Shown here piece by piece: positions 35,360 through 47,553 of a stretch of DNA of 64,000 bases. The stretch's first letter is position 1, and each line of letters starts with the position of its first letter. Position numbers and translations under genes: made by a program. A model generated the notes under the pieces. The model did no database searches, was not told the origin of the DNA, and saw only the letters and a list, made by a program, of their open reading frames with translations. Source of the DNA: Nymphaea colorata (lineage: Eukaryota; Streptophyta; Magnoliopsida; Nymphaeales; Nymphaeaceae); contig NC_045150.1 in the NCBI RefSeq assembly GCF_008831285.2, forward strand, positions 1,874,001-1,938,000, in the 5' to 3' direction.

Positions 35360-36580
35360 GCAACATTCCCAGTCAGACTAAAGCTAACTTCAGATTCAAT
35401 TGGCCATGCGACTCCCTTTGTTTTGTCCAATCGGCCAAGTAGTCTCCCTTTGCCTTTTCCAAATAGGAAAAAGCATTGAAAAACAGTGTCACCCCACGTT
35501 AGCCTCAATCGGCCACATGACCACCCTCCTCCTCTTCCAATTAACCTGTTTCCACTAACAATATGAGGTATAACACATTGGACCATTCCATTGAACTTTA
35601 ACTGCACAGCTAGCGTACATCAATCTAAATTCTTGAGAAGCAGGCCCATGAAATCACAAGCAGTCATACCAAGCTTTCCTTGTCACTTTCCGACAAATCA
35701 TCACTAGTAGGGTGGCCTGCTCAAGCTTCATGCGCATTGACTTGGTTGTATATTGCAACCACGGGGAGCCATGGACAGGGTTAGTTCCCATCAACAACAA
35801 GAGCGATGATGCAATGATACACCTGTTGTGCTCCATGTAGGCCATTATTGTACACAAACCTGATCTACGAACATTGTCTTCACTCATGTAAGCAGACTGG
35901 TGCTTCCAAATAGGAAAAGGAACTTAAAACTAGTGTCGCTCCTTGGATCGCCCCACGGTGGCCTCAATAGGCTACTCGATTGTCCTTTCTATCCCAATTG
36001 ACCTGTTACCATTGACAATTCGAGGTACAACACATGTGACCATTTCACCAAACTTTGACTGCACAGTTGGCATCTGTGAATCTATTCATAAGGAGTGGGC
36101 CCATTTGTTACGCTAATCACCCCTTACGTGGTTTCTAGGACATGCAACCATTAGTTTCTGTTGGGTGAGGCTACGCATGATCGGGTGCTGGTTACTTTCT
36201 TTCTCACTTTTCAGCTAATCATCACTAATAGAGCCACATGCTCGAGCTTCATATGCACAGATTGGCTTGCATATTGCAATTCCTATCAGTAATAAGAGCG
36301 AGGATTCAATAACACACTGGCCAGCTATGCTCCATCAAGCCATAGTTGGACACAAACCAGGTCTACGAACGTCGTCTTCTCTCACGCAAGCAGACTGGTG
36401 CCTCCAAATAAAAAAAAAGTGTTAGAAAATAGTGTTGCTCCTAGTGAATTGCCCCACATCAGCCTCAGTCGGCCACTCGATCGCCCTCTTCTTGCAAATG
36501 ACCTATTTCCACTAATAGCTCGAGGTATAACACATGTGATCATTCCATTGACCTTTACCATACAATTGCTTGGCGAGGCT
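35360..36580. repeat. Long tandem repeat, units about 450-500 bp, about 2.5 copies
   Basis: Landmarks recur in order: TCCAAATAGGAAAA or variant at 35457, 35905 and 36403; CGGCCAC or GGCTACTCGAT; CAATTAACCTGTTTCCACTAACAAT-like text; GAGGTATAACACAT; AAGCAGACTGGTGC at 35890 and 36389; and GATCTACGAAC.TTGTCTTC-like text. Periods are 448 and 498 bp. Copies differ by many substitutions and one about 50-bp insertion, so the array is old. No coding frame is conserved between copies. Confidence 0.8.
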
Positions 36581-36899
36581 ATGTGTGTTCACTCTTATTT
36601 TTGTCATCTTTCCATTTCATGGTCACATGTATATTCAATTGTTTTAGCTAACACATGAAGCTGAAGCAAAATGCCATTGAATGGAAATGGAGCTCCATTG
36701 TACATCTATAGAGTACGTTCGCATATGATTTGTTCGGCAATTACCGACCACAAGCTTATGAGATGACTCCGACTCTCCCATGGTTTACCATCAGAATGGA
36801 AAGGTGGGATCGTTTTGAATTTAATGACATTAGCTTTGACGTTGTTTATCATTAATGTCATAGATAATGTTTAACAAGTTTATCTTCGTTGTGGATGGA

Positions 36900-37620
36900 C
36901 AAGGTTGGTCTCCTATTGGTGCGATGGCGAAGCGCACTGCCATTAATTTGCAACAGAAAAGGTATGTTCAGAGTTTGTTACGAGATCAAATACAGTAAAT
37001 TGAAGATGAGCTGAGCCCCAACAAATGGATCATTAATTTCATATGCACTTTTATAAATGTTGACCCTAAAACTACTTCCAACACTACTTGGTTCACTCAT
37101 TTATTTGAACTTAAATCTTCTTACAGATTGCACATAAAACAATAGAGTTGATTTACATATATATCATATGTTATTTACATATATATCATATATTATATTC
37201 ATGTATATATCATGAGTTATCATGTTTTACAGAGTGTAGTCTACTAGTTGCCCTTCAGCTCTTGTTTCCTATGGGCTGAAATGATGATTCACTGCATTCA
37301 TAACCAATCCACAACATTTGCAGTTGTCTATAATCATGTGATTGATCAACATAGCAACCATTGGGTATTGTATGTGCTCGACGTTCTAAAGACTGTTATA
37401 TTGAACTACAATTCAATGAATGTTTATGAAAGTGTAAATGTTGACTTGGTGCACATGAAGGTAATTTTGAAGGGTGAGTTGGGGATCAACATGTGATCCT
37501 GGCGATTTCATCACATGACTGAAGCTCTATGTGAAAAGAATAGCTACCATTGATTGTATTTGTCCTCAAGTACACTGAGGCAACTACAATGGTAGGGAGC
37601 CAAGATTTCATTGTGTAAGT
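36900..37620 (+). pseudogene. Ulp1 (C48) protease-like remnant of a transposon
   Basis: The frame 37248-37496 contains VVYNHVIDQHSNHWVLYVLD followed by VILNYNSM, which resembles the His-Trp active-site region of Ulp1/SENP-type cysteine proteases. In those families HW is followed about 17 residues later by an Asp (here Asn). An upstream segment (about 37005-37090) has NKWIINFICTFIN, like the N-terminal part of such domains. Ulp1 domains of this kind are carried by some Mutator-like and CACTA elements. Stops occur before and after, so it is dead. No transposase was recognised in the same orientation nearby. Confidence 0.5.
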
Positions 37621-37860
37621 ATTTTAATGAAGATACTAATTTACAGTAAAGATCGTTCTTAACATGGGTCTGGTCTCTTGACAAAAGGATGTACCGTATT
37701 TTCAAAAGTAGATGTATTTGGATATTATAGCCTACATAAAATCTAAGGCTGGCAAGGAGGCAGTTCAAAGCAGGAACATATATGAAGAAGGGATGAGAGG
37801 GCAAATATGAGAAAAAGTAGATGCGTATCAATGGAATGAATGATACTTAATGTGATATAA

Positions 37861-38380
37861 GCATGATTGTTTGTGCAGCGCTATGTATGCATCCATTATA
37901 CAATCAAAAGTCATTGATCTTGTTGTGGTTTTTTGTGTGATATGTGTGTGACCAATATGCATGTCAAACTCTTTTATTTTGGTGTGGTTCTTTGTGCGAC
38001 AAACAAATAACAGCTAAAAAAGAGTGCAATGCTATATGTAGCATGATTGTTTGTGCAGTACTATGTATGCATCCATTATACAATCCCATGTTGTTGATTT
38101 TGTTGTGGTTTTTGTGTGAGTGTGTGACATTGATATGCACGCCAAACCCTTCTGTTTTGGTAGGGTTCTTTGTGCAACAAACAACTAACAATTAGAAAAC
38201 AATGTTGTGTGATATATAGTGTGATTCTTTGTGTGCTACTATGTATGCATCCATTATACAATCCAACACCATTGATTTTACTATGGTTCTTTATGAATAC
38301 TATGTGTGACACTAACATGCATGCCAAACTCTTTCATTTTGTGTGGTTTTTTTTGTGACAAACAACTAACCAGTTAGACA
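37861..38380. repeat. 180-bp tandem repeat, three copies
   Basis: The first two units start exactly 180 bp apart (37861 and 38041, both GCATGATTGTTTGTGCAG). A third starts near 38220. All share CTATGTATGCATCCATTATA and TTTTGTGTGGTTCTTTGTG-like blocks. Further decayed copies with CATTGATTTT..AGTGATTCAT continue to about 38620. Open frames across it on both strands simply repeat the same Cys/His-rich text and are not genes. Confidence 0.88.
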
Positions 38381-39079
38381 ATCTTGAAGTTTTGTGAATT
38401 GGTTATAAAAACTTCAAATACTTTGATTCTGTGCAAATCACCGAGCGATACTTTGGGTGACACCAATATGATTGTCACACCACTTGATTTTGTAGTGAAT
38501 CATCGAGTGATGTGAGACACCAACATGCAAGTGAGCCTCATTGATTTTAAAGTGATTCATTGTACGGTACTATTTGTGGCACCACTATACACGTTGGGTT
38601 GATTGCAGTGCATGTCTTTTCGAATCAAGTTGATATCAATCTATTTTGGACATGTATAAAGCAAAAACAATATTTTTATAACTAGTTCTTCAAATATTAC
38701 ATAATAATAAATTGAAGGTAAGAAACTATGTGCATTTATTTTTTGTTCCTTCAATTCTTTCATAAACCAACAACACAACTTTCTGTTGCTGTAATGAATC
38801 TCTTGCATATTGCAGTGCATATCTTCTACATTCTTATTCAATTTCTTTATTTCTTGCAACAACTATAATGAAATGTTCGAAACATTGATTTCCTTGTGCT
38901 ATGCATTCGAGAGATGAGCTTGGCTTGAGAATGGAACATGCATAGGTGATAAAAGAGGATGAATCTAGGGAGTCAGATGAAGAACATAGCCAACTGACCT
39001 GCAGCCATGGTAGGAACCAAGGAGAAAGTCGTGTGCTTGGGGGCCTCAGTTGGTTTGACTTCGACCATTGAATGTTGCC

Positions 39080-40420
39080 ACCAGCTGGCACTCCTGTTGG
39101 CAGGGTAGTCTAACCTATAGCTCTCAGTAGGAAGTAGGTGCAATCTCTACCAATAAAGCTTGTCGTACCTGGTGCAAACCTCTACCCATCATATGGACAT
39201 ACCTTGATGCCTTCCTTCTCTCAATCCTCTACTTCATTGACAAATAGAAGTCATCTTTCCTCCATATGCTGGAAATGACCTTGGTTTTCTATTTTGTCGT
39301 GCTCTTCTGGTGGCTTTGGAAAAGATTGACCTTCTTTAAACCTATAGAAGAACTTGACTATCATGCTGCATCTCGACCTCATTCATGCATATCATCCAAA
39401 TATCTCTACATGACATCTTCACAGCCGCTAGAACTTCTGGCTTGTCTTCATGTTCACCCTTCCTATATGGTCTCCAGGTAACTTGCACATAAAATAGGTC
39501 CTACAAATTTAATAACTATCGCATCCTTTCTATCAAACAATATACAAGATTATGTACCTATTTTATAATCGGTCCCTCTATTATCTTTTTGGCATGAAGC
39601 TGTATCAATGTAATCCTCTCATGCAACATCTGTCGATTGTGCTATTATTGAGAAGGCACCAGCATTTGGAGACACAAACCTCAAATGCAAAGAAGGTACA
39701 TGCTCCTACATTCAGGCTTACAAAGATGACATATGTGTGTTTGAGCATGAACTAAGACAATATGTGTATTTAATCTACACCTATATCAATTACCAAAATC
39801 CTCTAATGGTTTGGGTGTGCTGTTGCAATCAGTAGAGCTGGCTTAATAAATGAGCCAACATAGTTGCACCCCTTGCGTAGTCATCCACTCCTACTAAGTC
39901 CTTGAGGAATTGCAGGTACCTCCAGCTTGTTCTCATGCCAAAATTGTCACTAATATAGACAGTGTGAAAAAATGAAGAATAAATGACATCAATTCTTTGT
40001 TAGCTTCTACTGACAGATGGGTCATTGATTTATTCAACTATTTGTCATGTAGGTGCATGACAGCAATTAACTTGGACTTCTCCTTCCCAAACATGCAATT
40101 GCAAAATTCATTATTGGACAAGCCAAGAGCTCCATAGACCTACTTTTCATATTATACTTTCCCCACAACTATAGTCCCATGACATTTCAATCTCGTTAGC
40201 CTTGTAATGTCCTCCAGCATCATGGTCATCTCGCATCGATCGAATATGAATGCATTCATCCAAGAGCCCCATTTCTTAGCAAGGGTGTAGATGGGCCTCC
40301 AGGACATGGCAAATCAACTGTTATCCAAGATCCCACCAAAGTGCATGTTCCACAATTTGTAATTCTAGCAGTTGCTGAGCACGTCATACCAAAACAGGAC
40401 ATAGTGCCATTGAATGTGCT
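39080..40420 (-). pseudogene. Plant mobile domain (PMD-like) remnant
   Basis: On the - strand around 40420-40150 the translation reads HFGGILDNS, then WRPIYTLAKKWGSWMNAFIF, then CEMTMMLEDITRLTRL. This fits the plant mobile domain, where a Trp-rich segment precedes (GE)MT.TLEDV..L.GL. Further text includes FGKEKSKLIAVMHLHDK. Stops and shifts are frequent. PMD proteins occur both as host genes and within Gypsy and Mutator-type elements; here decay and surroundings favour a mobile-element origin. The downstream limit is uncertain. Confidence 0.55.
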
Positions 40421-40984
40421 TGCATTTTTTGTTACATAAAAAACAAATTATCATCCACATATCATTGATAACTTCTATCGCACACACGATTGGACTATTT
40501 ATTGCATCGATATTGTACATCAAACTACAAAGCAAAGAAATTGTATCTCAACGAGGCATTGCCTCTAGTGGTGATTGGTCAATTTCGATGCCTTTGTCCA
40601 TAATTGGCTACTTTTCTTCTCAGTAAGGATGTGTCTGTCCCTGTGCCAGTCCTCATCCTCTTTGTCCTCTAGCCCTATTGTTGTTGCTTCTTTCTCCAGC
40701 CTCCACAAACTTTCATCTCCATCATTGGATGACCAAACATCAGCTTCTATGCCTATCCTTCTCCTCTTCCTCCTCCTGTACATGGAGAGGGGCTCCCACC
40801 TCTACCTCTTCTTCTTCTTTCTTGGGTACCTCTTACTCTGCCATATCTCTTTTTTTTTTTTGTTAAACCTCTTCCTCCGCCTCTTGTACTTCCTCTGCCT
40901 CTCTCCCCAAGAATGTGCAATTTGTCTCTTCTTCCTCTCTTTTTTGAGGACAGATTGCTCAAAGATAGTGTCTCCTAGAAATTG
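40421..40984. other. Low-complexity CT-rich stretch; no gene seen
   Basis: 40620-40950 is rich in CTTCTT/CCTCCT, giving open frames of Leu/Ser/Phe on + and Arg/Lys on -, which I treat as artefacts. The Gypsy coding text begins abruptly at about 40985. Confidence 0.6.
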
Positions 40985-42453
40985 ATCCCATATCAAGAGT
41001 TAGCAACTTTCTTCTTAAAACAATTCGAGGAGTATCAGCTCTTGCATGTCAAAAGAGAATTTAACCCGATTGCAGATGGTTTGACCAGTTTAGGATCTAC
41101 CATCACCTTCAAACCTAGAGAATCTATCAGATTTTTTGTAGTCAGAAGTCTCGAACATCCATCTTTTGTCATAGTAGAACAGGTGTTACAAGCTAAAGCA
41201 AAGAAACACCATGGTATCAGAACATCAAAGATTTTTTCTGAACTCAAACACTTCCACCTGAAATGTCTTGAAAAGAGCAAGGAGCTTTGAGACACATGTC
41301 TTCAAGATATTTTATTTTAGCTGATATCCTATACAAAAGATTATTCAGCACAGAATATGTTAGATGTCCCAATACAAATGAGACATTAGAAGTCATTCAA
41401 GAAGCCCATGCAGGAATTGCAGGGGACATGTAGGGTATCAGACCCTCCTCAAGCAAATAGTCAGAGCATGATACTATGGCCCACAATGCAAAGAGATTGT
41501 CACCAATTTGTCAAGAAATACATCAAATGTCAGTTGCATGCACCATCAATTCATCCTCTAGCAGCATACCTTCATTTGGTCAGCTCACCCTAGCCATTCT
41601 CTATGTGGGCCTTCGACGTGGTTGGTCCAATCAATCTACCTGCCTCAAATGGACACAAGTATTTTCTTGTAGCTACAGATTATTTCACCAAATGAGTCAA
41701 AGCAATCACCTTAAAAACAGTTAAAGGACGACATGCAGTGTCCTTCATTCACAAAAACCTTTTGTGTAGATTTGGCATCCCGCACAATATCGTTTTTAAC
41801 AATGGTACTCATTTTAAAAATGAGAATGTGCACTCCCTGTCACAAACACAAAATACAACATCACTTCTCTGCCCCATATTACACTCAAGGCAATGGTCAA
41901 ACAGAAGAAACCAACAAGATTTTGATTCGTGTCTTAGAAAGGACTTTTGAAACGGGTCGAGATTGGCACGAGAAAATGCACAATACACTTTAGGCATATC
42001 AAACCACAATTCAAACACCCACCAATGCTACACCAGTAGAATTAGTATATAAAATGGAAATTGTCCTTCCATTACATGTCCCAAAACCAGAAATAAAAAT
42101 TTGCTGCTCTCATTGAACTCCCAATTACCAAGTATCAAAAAAAGAGACTTGCTCAATTAGATCTCTTAGACGAGAAAAGGCTACAAGCAGCAGAGCATGT
42201 TGAAGTCTATCGCAAGAGAGTCGCCTGACATTATGCTAAATCGGTCATTGAAAAAAAATTTCAGGTAAATGAACTTGTATTAAGATCCATAGTTCCACTC
42301 AATAGTAGACCCAAAGAAAAATGGGCACCGAACTAGGAAGGTCCATATGTTGTCAAAGAGGTTCTACCTCACAATTCTTATTGACTGATTGATGCTGATG
42401 GAGTCGAAATCTCTTATCCAATTAATGCTTTGCATCTCAAGAAATTCTATACT
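40985..42453 (+). pseudogene. Gypsy RNase H end and integrase (5'-truncated pol)
   Basis: 40982-41290 gives YQELATFFLKQFEEYQLLHV and REFNPIADGLTSLGS, the C-terminal RNase H signature of Gypsy elements. The integrase follows: YWPTMQRDCHQFVKKY and CQLHAPSIH (zinc-binding part, about 41470-41570), WAFDVVGPINLPASNGHKYF, ATDYFTK (first catalytic Asp), FGIPHNIVFNNGTHFKNE (second Asp replaced by Asn) and GQTEETNKILIRVLERTF (Glu). The C-terminal part (42000-42453) has TPVELVYKMEIVLP, KKWAPN.EGPYVVKEVLP and YPINALHLKKFYT before a stop. Several frame changes and stops occur. Gag, protease and reverse transcriptase are absent upstream. The type resembles the Tat/Athila branch; I am not certain which. 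Confidence 0.88.
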
Positions 42454-45400
42454 TGAATTTGCAATTTAAAGATTTCGAAACAATTGTGCTTTGATGAGCA
42501 CATTTGTAACAATTTTCAAATCAAGGGGCATAATATCCCTTAGAGAAAGTTTCAAAAATGCATCAAATTTTCCAAAATTTTCAAACTGAGCCCATGTCTT
42601 GAGGACAACAGCAAGGGCTTTGACTTGAACTATACAAGAAATTCTCAATGAAATTGAGGGATTAATGTATAGCAATTAATGTTGGTCCCGACAATTCGCA
42701 CTTGTAAAGGTCTAGCATGAGATGCCATAAAAAAAAGCCCTTGTGACCTAAAAGACCATGGCAAGATGCAAGAAAAAGCTATCAAGCAAAATGAGTAGAG
42801 TGATGAGCTCGGGGTGAGTGTAGTTGTTCCTCTGGTTCAAAACTCTGCAGGCACGGGTGGGCATATTACCTATGCTTACACTGTAAAGCTAAAAAGCAAT
42901 CTATGAACATTTTCCTTATATTAAGTCTCCTAAAGCCTTCTGAATTCAAATAAGTCTGAGAAGTGTTTTATACTTGGTACGCTAAGGCCAACTGGTCTAG
43001 GAGTTACCGGCCCAAACCTTGCTACAAGAGTTCAGAAGAAAGTCTGATAGACTTGATATTGCACAAACCAAACTACACCAAACCACCAAAGGGTTGGAAC
43101 TCCGTAGTAGCTTTTGGGGTGGTGAGAAATTCTCCCGAAGAGTGAAGGGTAGCTCAAAAAGAAAATTTAAATTCAAATGATAAAGCCAAAAGGTGAAAGG
43201 CTAAGCAAAAAAAAAAAAAGGAGAAAAAACACTTGCAATGGTTAAGAAGACATCAAGAGCTAAGTTCTCCAAAGCATAATATGCAAAAACTTTTACAGTT
43301 GTAAAATTTTTCAATTAACATTAATTCCTCTACAGGGTTTCCTATGAGATGGAGAAAAATCTTCTTATTTCAGGTCTATTATGCCTAGCATTTTCCTAGC
43401 ATCTTCCTATTTCAATAAACACCCCAAATTTTTTCACATCAAAATTGGAACAATGTGAAAATTTTAGAAAAGAATTGTGAAAAATTACAATTTCAAAGCT
43501 AAATTCGAATATAAAGAACAATTCTGATTCAAATCATGAATTTAACCTGTGGCACAAATCCAATGCAAGATTACGAGTATAGGAATCCAAATCCAATTGC
43601 AAAATTCAAATTTTGACTTAAATATCAGAATTTGATCTAATTCAGTCTAGAATACTACATGGGACCCACGTGTGGGCTCCACGTAGCCCGTGTGGTCAAG
43701 AGCCTCCCAAGGGTCACACACCCCTTTTCTTTAAAAAAAAAAATATTTTCTCTTAATTAACTTGAAAAAAAAAGTCATTTTCAAGGAGAAATGAATGAGA
43801 AACCAAAGAAAAGAGAGACATTTATGTCCCTCTCTCTTCCTTAACTAGATCCTCTTTAAAAAGAGGTCAATCTCCAAGAAACAATAACTAGGGTAGTCAA
43901 ACCCATTTAATCCAAGTAGGCTCGACCCTAGTGCACCCAAATATGGCACCAATCTTAGCTAGCTCGGTCAACATGGGCTCAGCTCAGTCAAAAGAGTAGG
44001 TCTATCCCCCAACCCAATCGGTGGATGAAAATAGACTTTGATCGAATTGAGTCCACTTATACTAAACTCAGTCGAAGTATATTTCAGCTCAATTAAGAGC
44101 TTTCTTAGCTTAAATTTATCAAATTACCTCAAACAAAGTCAAACTACTCGCAAATGAGCTTTGACTTTGGTCAATTGGTCGAAATTAACCAATCTGGACA
44201 ATTTTGCCTTTCTATGATCAAATTGAGATTACAAAGCCTAAATTGGTTTATGAACGGCGCATATACATTTGGATTTATCAAATGTATGAATTAAATACCA
44301 AATTAAAATTCAATATTACAAACGAAAGTTTGATTCAGTTGAAATCCATCTTTAATCAAGTTATGGATGAAAATACGCTTTTCGAACCAAATTTGGTAGA
44401 ATTTTCAAATTTTATTCAAATTTAAATTGAATTGTCATAATTCAATGGCATTTAGAGCTTAATAACTAGGTTTTAACATAACAAGCTCGATTTCAAACAA
44501 AGAAAACAATAAATAATATAAAATAAGGCAAAACCCTGTGCAAGGGCATTTTCATCCAAAGCTTTGGTCAAAATTGGTCAGCTTGGTCTAAACTAAGGTT
44601 GACCAAACCTAGCCCTACCCACCTAACTTGTGTAAATGGGCTAAGAATGGTCAATTAAAGTCATGAAACTCTATTTAACTCATTTTACAAGTCTCCAAGA
44701 TCTTAAGTGAGTTCCCAAGGTGAGTTAAAGAATGTGGTTGAACCAACTTCCTCCTCTATATAAGCCTCTCCTTGGTCACCAAGGGGGGTAGGAAGAGACG
44801 AAAATTTGAAGTTTTCATCAAGTTGCTGCAGCCAAGAAGCTAGGAGGGAGAAGATAAGAAGGAGAAAGAAGATTCGTCCATGCTTTCTTCCCCCCTCTCT
44901 CTCATTTTCTTCTTCATTTCCCCTATTTTCTCTATCGAGTTTGCTAAGTTATAGTGCTTTAGCGAACCCTTAGGATTTTCGTGGGGAGAAGCTTTCTCTT
45001 CCTCACTGCAAATTCCAGCAAGTCATTCTTCTTCTTCTTGCTTTGCTAAGCAAGACTCTAAGTTTGGATTCTTGCTTACGGTTGCTTGATTTAAAAAACA
45101 AGTGAAGAAGAAGATCAAGCATCAAGATGACCGCAAGGTAAATGATTTTAACTCATTTCTCATATACTTTAGCTTATTGTTGGTTCATTTTAATTTCAAC
45201 AATTCTTGGGAGAGGTTTATTTTCATTTATTTTATAGCTGGGAATGATGTCCAGCTAGAGGAAACCTATGATTGAATGTACATGTTGATGCATAATGCAT
45301 GCATGAGTTGGCTTTTCTAGAAATACTAACCCATATATCAAATTTTGAAAAGGGACTCAAGGTCACGTCTCTTTCAAAACAACAAGCTTAAAATCATTTT

Positions 45401-47416
45401 AAACTCCCTACCATGAGAGAATCCCACGGTGAGAGATTGATTTTCCTGCAACATATATGATGAAAATGCCTATTAGGTATGAATACATTCTTATGAATGT
45501 GAACCACCCTTGCATGTCCAAATTATGGACGAACTTGTTTTCCTTATCATTTAAAGTCATTTTGATTCATATCTTTCAATTTAATTGATCAAAGGTGGTA
45601 GAGGAGATTAGAAACAAGTTTCCAATCTTCCTACATAAAAGAACCCGCCATGAATTATCATAATTCATGAGTCATGCGGTCCCTTGATAAAAGTTCATTT
45701 TAAGGAGTAAGATACGTATATATACACACACACACACACACACGTGCAATCTCTTGTTAAAAATCATTTTCTTCTTTTAAAATCAGGTTGGAGTACGTTT
45801 CCAAACTGATTTTTAAGAAAAGATATCATTTTATTGATTTTCATAGTGCAAAGCTATGAAATCACTTTTCTTTCATTTTAAACATTGTTTATTTTCAGCA
45901 ACTCATATGTAAAGTGTATGCAAGTTGCTGAAATTAGGTCATTACAATAATTGGTTTAAGAATGTTGAAGTTTACACATTTGAAATGTCAATTTCAGCCA
46001 TAAAGTGGCAAGGCTTTGAGGAACAATAAAAAAAATCTAAACCTTTTCAATCGGCATCTTAAAATATTTTTTATGGATTGTAGTTCTCATTCATAAGTTT
46101 TCAAATTTGCATGAGACTAATCCATCCCCTCAAATGATGAAAATTTTCATTTTCATTTCTCCAAAAAAGAGAAGACCAACTATCCAAAACATGTCTAAAG
46201 AAGTTGATTCCATTGGTATGAAATCTGAAATTTGAATAGATTTAAAAGACTTATCGTTTCTATTTATTGGAATCAATGTCTACAATTTTCATCTATCCAT
46301 ATCATCTGATTTTTTTTAGCTAATTTGAGACAAAAGTGAATGTCATCCACGTCTCCCATCTATTTCAAAAATTGATTTTGGCATCATTTATATATTTTTC
46401 ATCATTTTGATAATCTTATGTTATGTATCAAGCTTATGGATTGCATATCTAATTCATATGCTTAACAATATAATAAGCATATTTAGAGAAAGTCCTACAT
46501 TTTAATCAAAATCAATCTTTATGTATAGATTGTATGACATTTAATTACAAGGAATGGACTTTGAGAGCTTATGAGAAAGAGAAGAATGAATATTTCATAT
46601 AAATGAAGTTTGAGAGATTATAAGAGAGAGAATGATGAATGTCTCATGTAGTTTCTATTCTTATTTCATGCATTCACTTTCACCCAAAGTCAATAGCACC
46701 ACATGCACATTCTCAAGAAATTAAGTGATTCAAATTTGAGTTGCAAAAAGTGACCAAGTCATATTGCAACAATAATTTGTAAACTTCACTTAACTTTAAA
46801 GAAAACACAAGAAATGCATTCATAATCTTGGCCAAAATATATTTAGAAAACAACATATTTTCTAACAATTTGGGACTTATCTTCCATCAAAAGAATGAAC
46901 TCTACACAAGTTTCTAAATATCTTAGACCAAATCACACGATTTGGCAAAAGAAGAATTCAAAATCAATTTTGATCATAAGATGGTCACAATTTCAACTCA
47001 TGAATCATCTTGAGTTCACAATAAAGAACTCAATTTTAATCTTCAAAATCCCCAAGAATTGTGGATTTCAAATCAAATGGCACCAAAACAAAGGTTTTTA
47101 AATCAACGTGAAAACCTTCCAATCTTCTAATTCATTTTCAAAACAAGTTCAAATCACTTATTCAAAATGAATCTTGGTTCTTGAATCTAAAACTTCAATA
47201 CCCAAGCATATAGAATTTGCATCAATAACTCGTACATGATTTAAATGATCTTTAGTCTTTGGTCCAATTACCGCTATTAAAGGTGGCAAGAACGGTTGGA
47301 CCTCGTACCAACGGGCGGATCCCTTTCTCTTAAATTTTTTTTCTCAAAACACCAATTTTGAAAAATGTTTACTGATTCACATTTTGATGCCCTTTGAGAA
47401 AGGGGTGGGGTGTGAA
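42454..47416 (+). repeat. Probable Gypsy 3' untranslated region and long LTR
   Basis: Nearly 5 kb without coding text follows the integrase stop. It contains an A-rich/purine tract at 43200-43232 that could be the polypurine tract, a promoter-like TATATAAG at 44757-44764 followed by a TC/GA-rich leader, a (CA)n run at 45725-45743, and an end GGGGTGTGAACA directly before a primer-site-like sequence. I infer that most of it is one LTR, but no second copy is present in the window to prove the borders. Confidence 0.45.
44757..44764 (+). promoter_or_regulatory. TATA box within the presumed Gypsy LTR
   Basis: TATATAAG lies in CTCCTCTATATAAGCCTCTCC and is followed 30-50 bases on by GGAAGAGACG. This layout resembles LTR promoters of plant Gypsy elements. 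Confidence 0.45.
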
Positions 47417-47440
47417 CAGATGGCACACCCAGTGGAACCC
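47417..47440 (+). other. Primer-binding-like site after the presumed LTR
   Basis: GATGGCACACCCAGTGGAAC resembles the TGGCGCCCA(A/C)CGTGGGGC class of primer sites and directly follows the LTR-like terminus GTGTGAACA. The match is degenerate. Confidence 0.4.
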
Positions 47441-47553
47441 GTCATCGTTTGTCTAAGGACTATTTGGATCGTATACAAGTTATTTTCATCATGCCGAATA
47501 TCAATTGCATAAAATTTTTCATAAACGTACATACCAGCATCATGTAGTAAACA

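Noticed and set aside
38076-38358. Several 60-85-codon Cys/His-containing frames on both strands (37944-38358) that look like small secreted or zinc-binding proteins.
   Set aside because: They repeat with the 180-bp tandem array and occur on both strands, so they are periodicity artefacts.
40575-40996. Open frames of 136 codons (+) and 64-72 codons (-) in the CT-rich stretch.
   Set aside because: Low-complexity composition gives Leu/Ser on one strand and Arg/Lys on the other; there is no domain.
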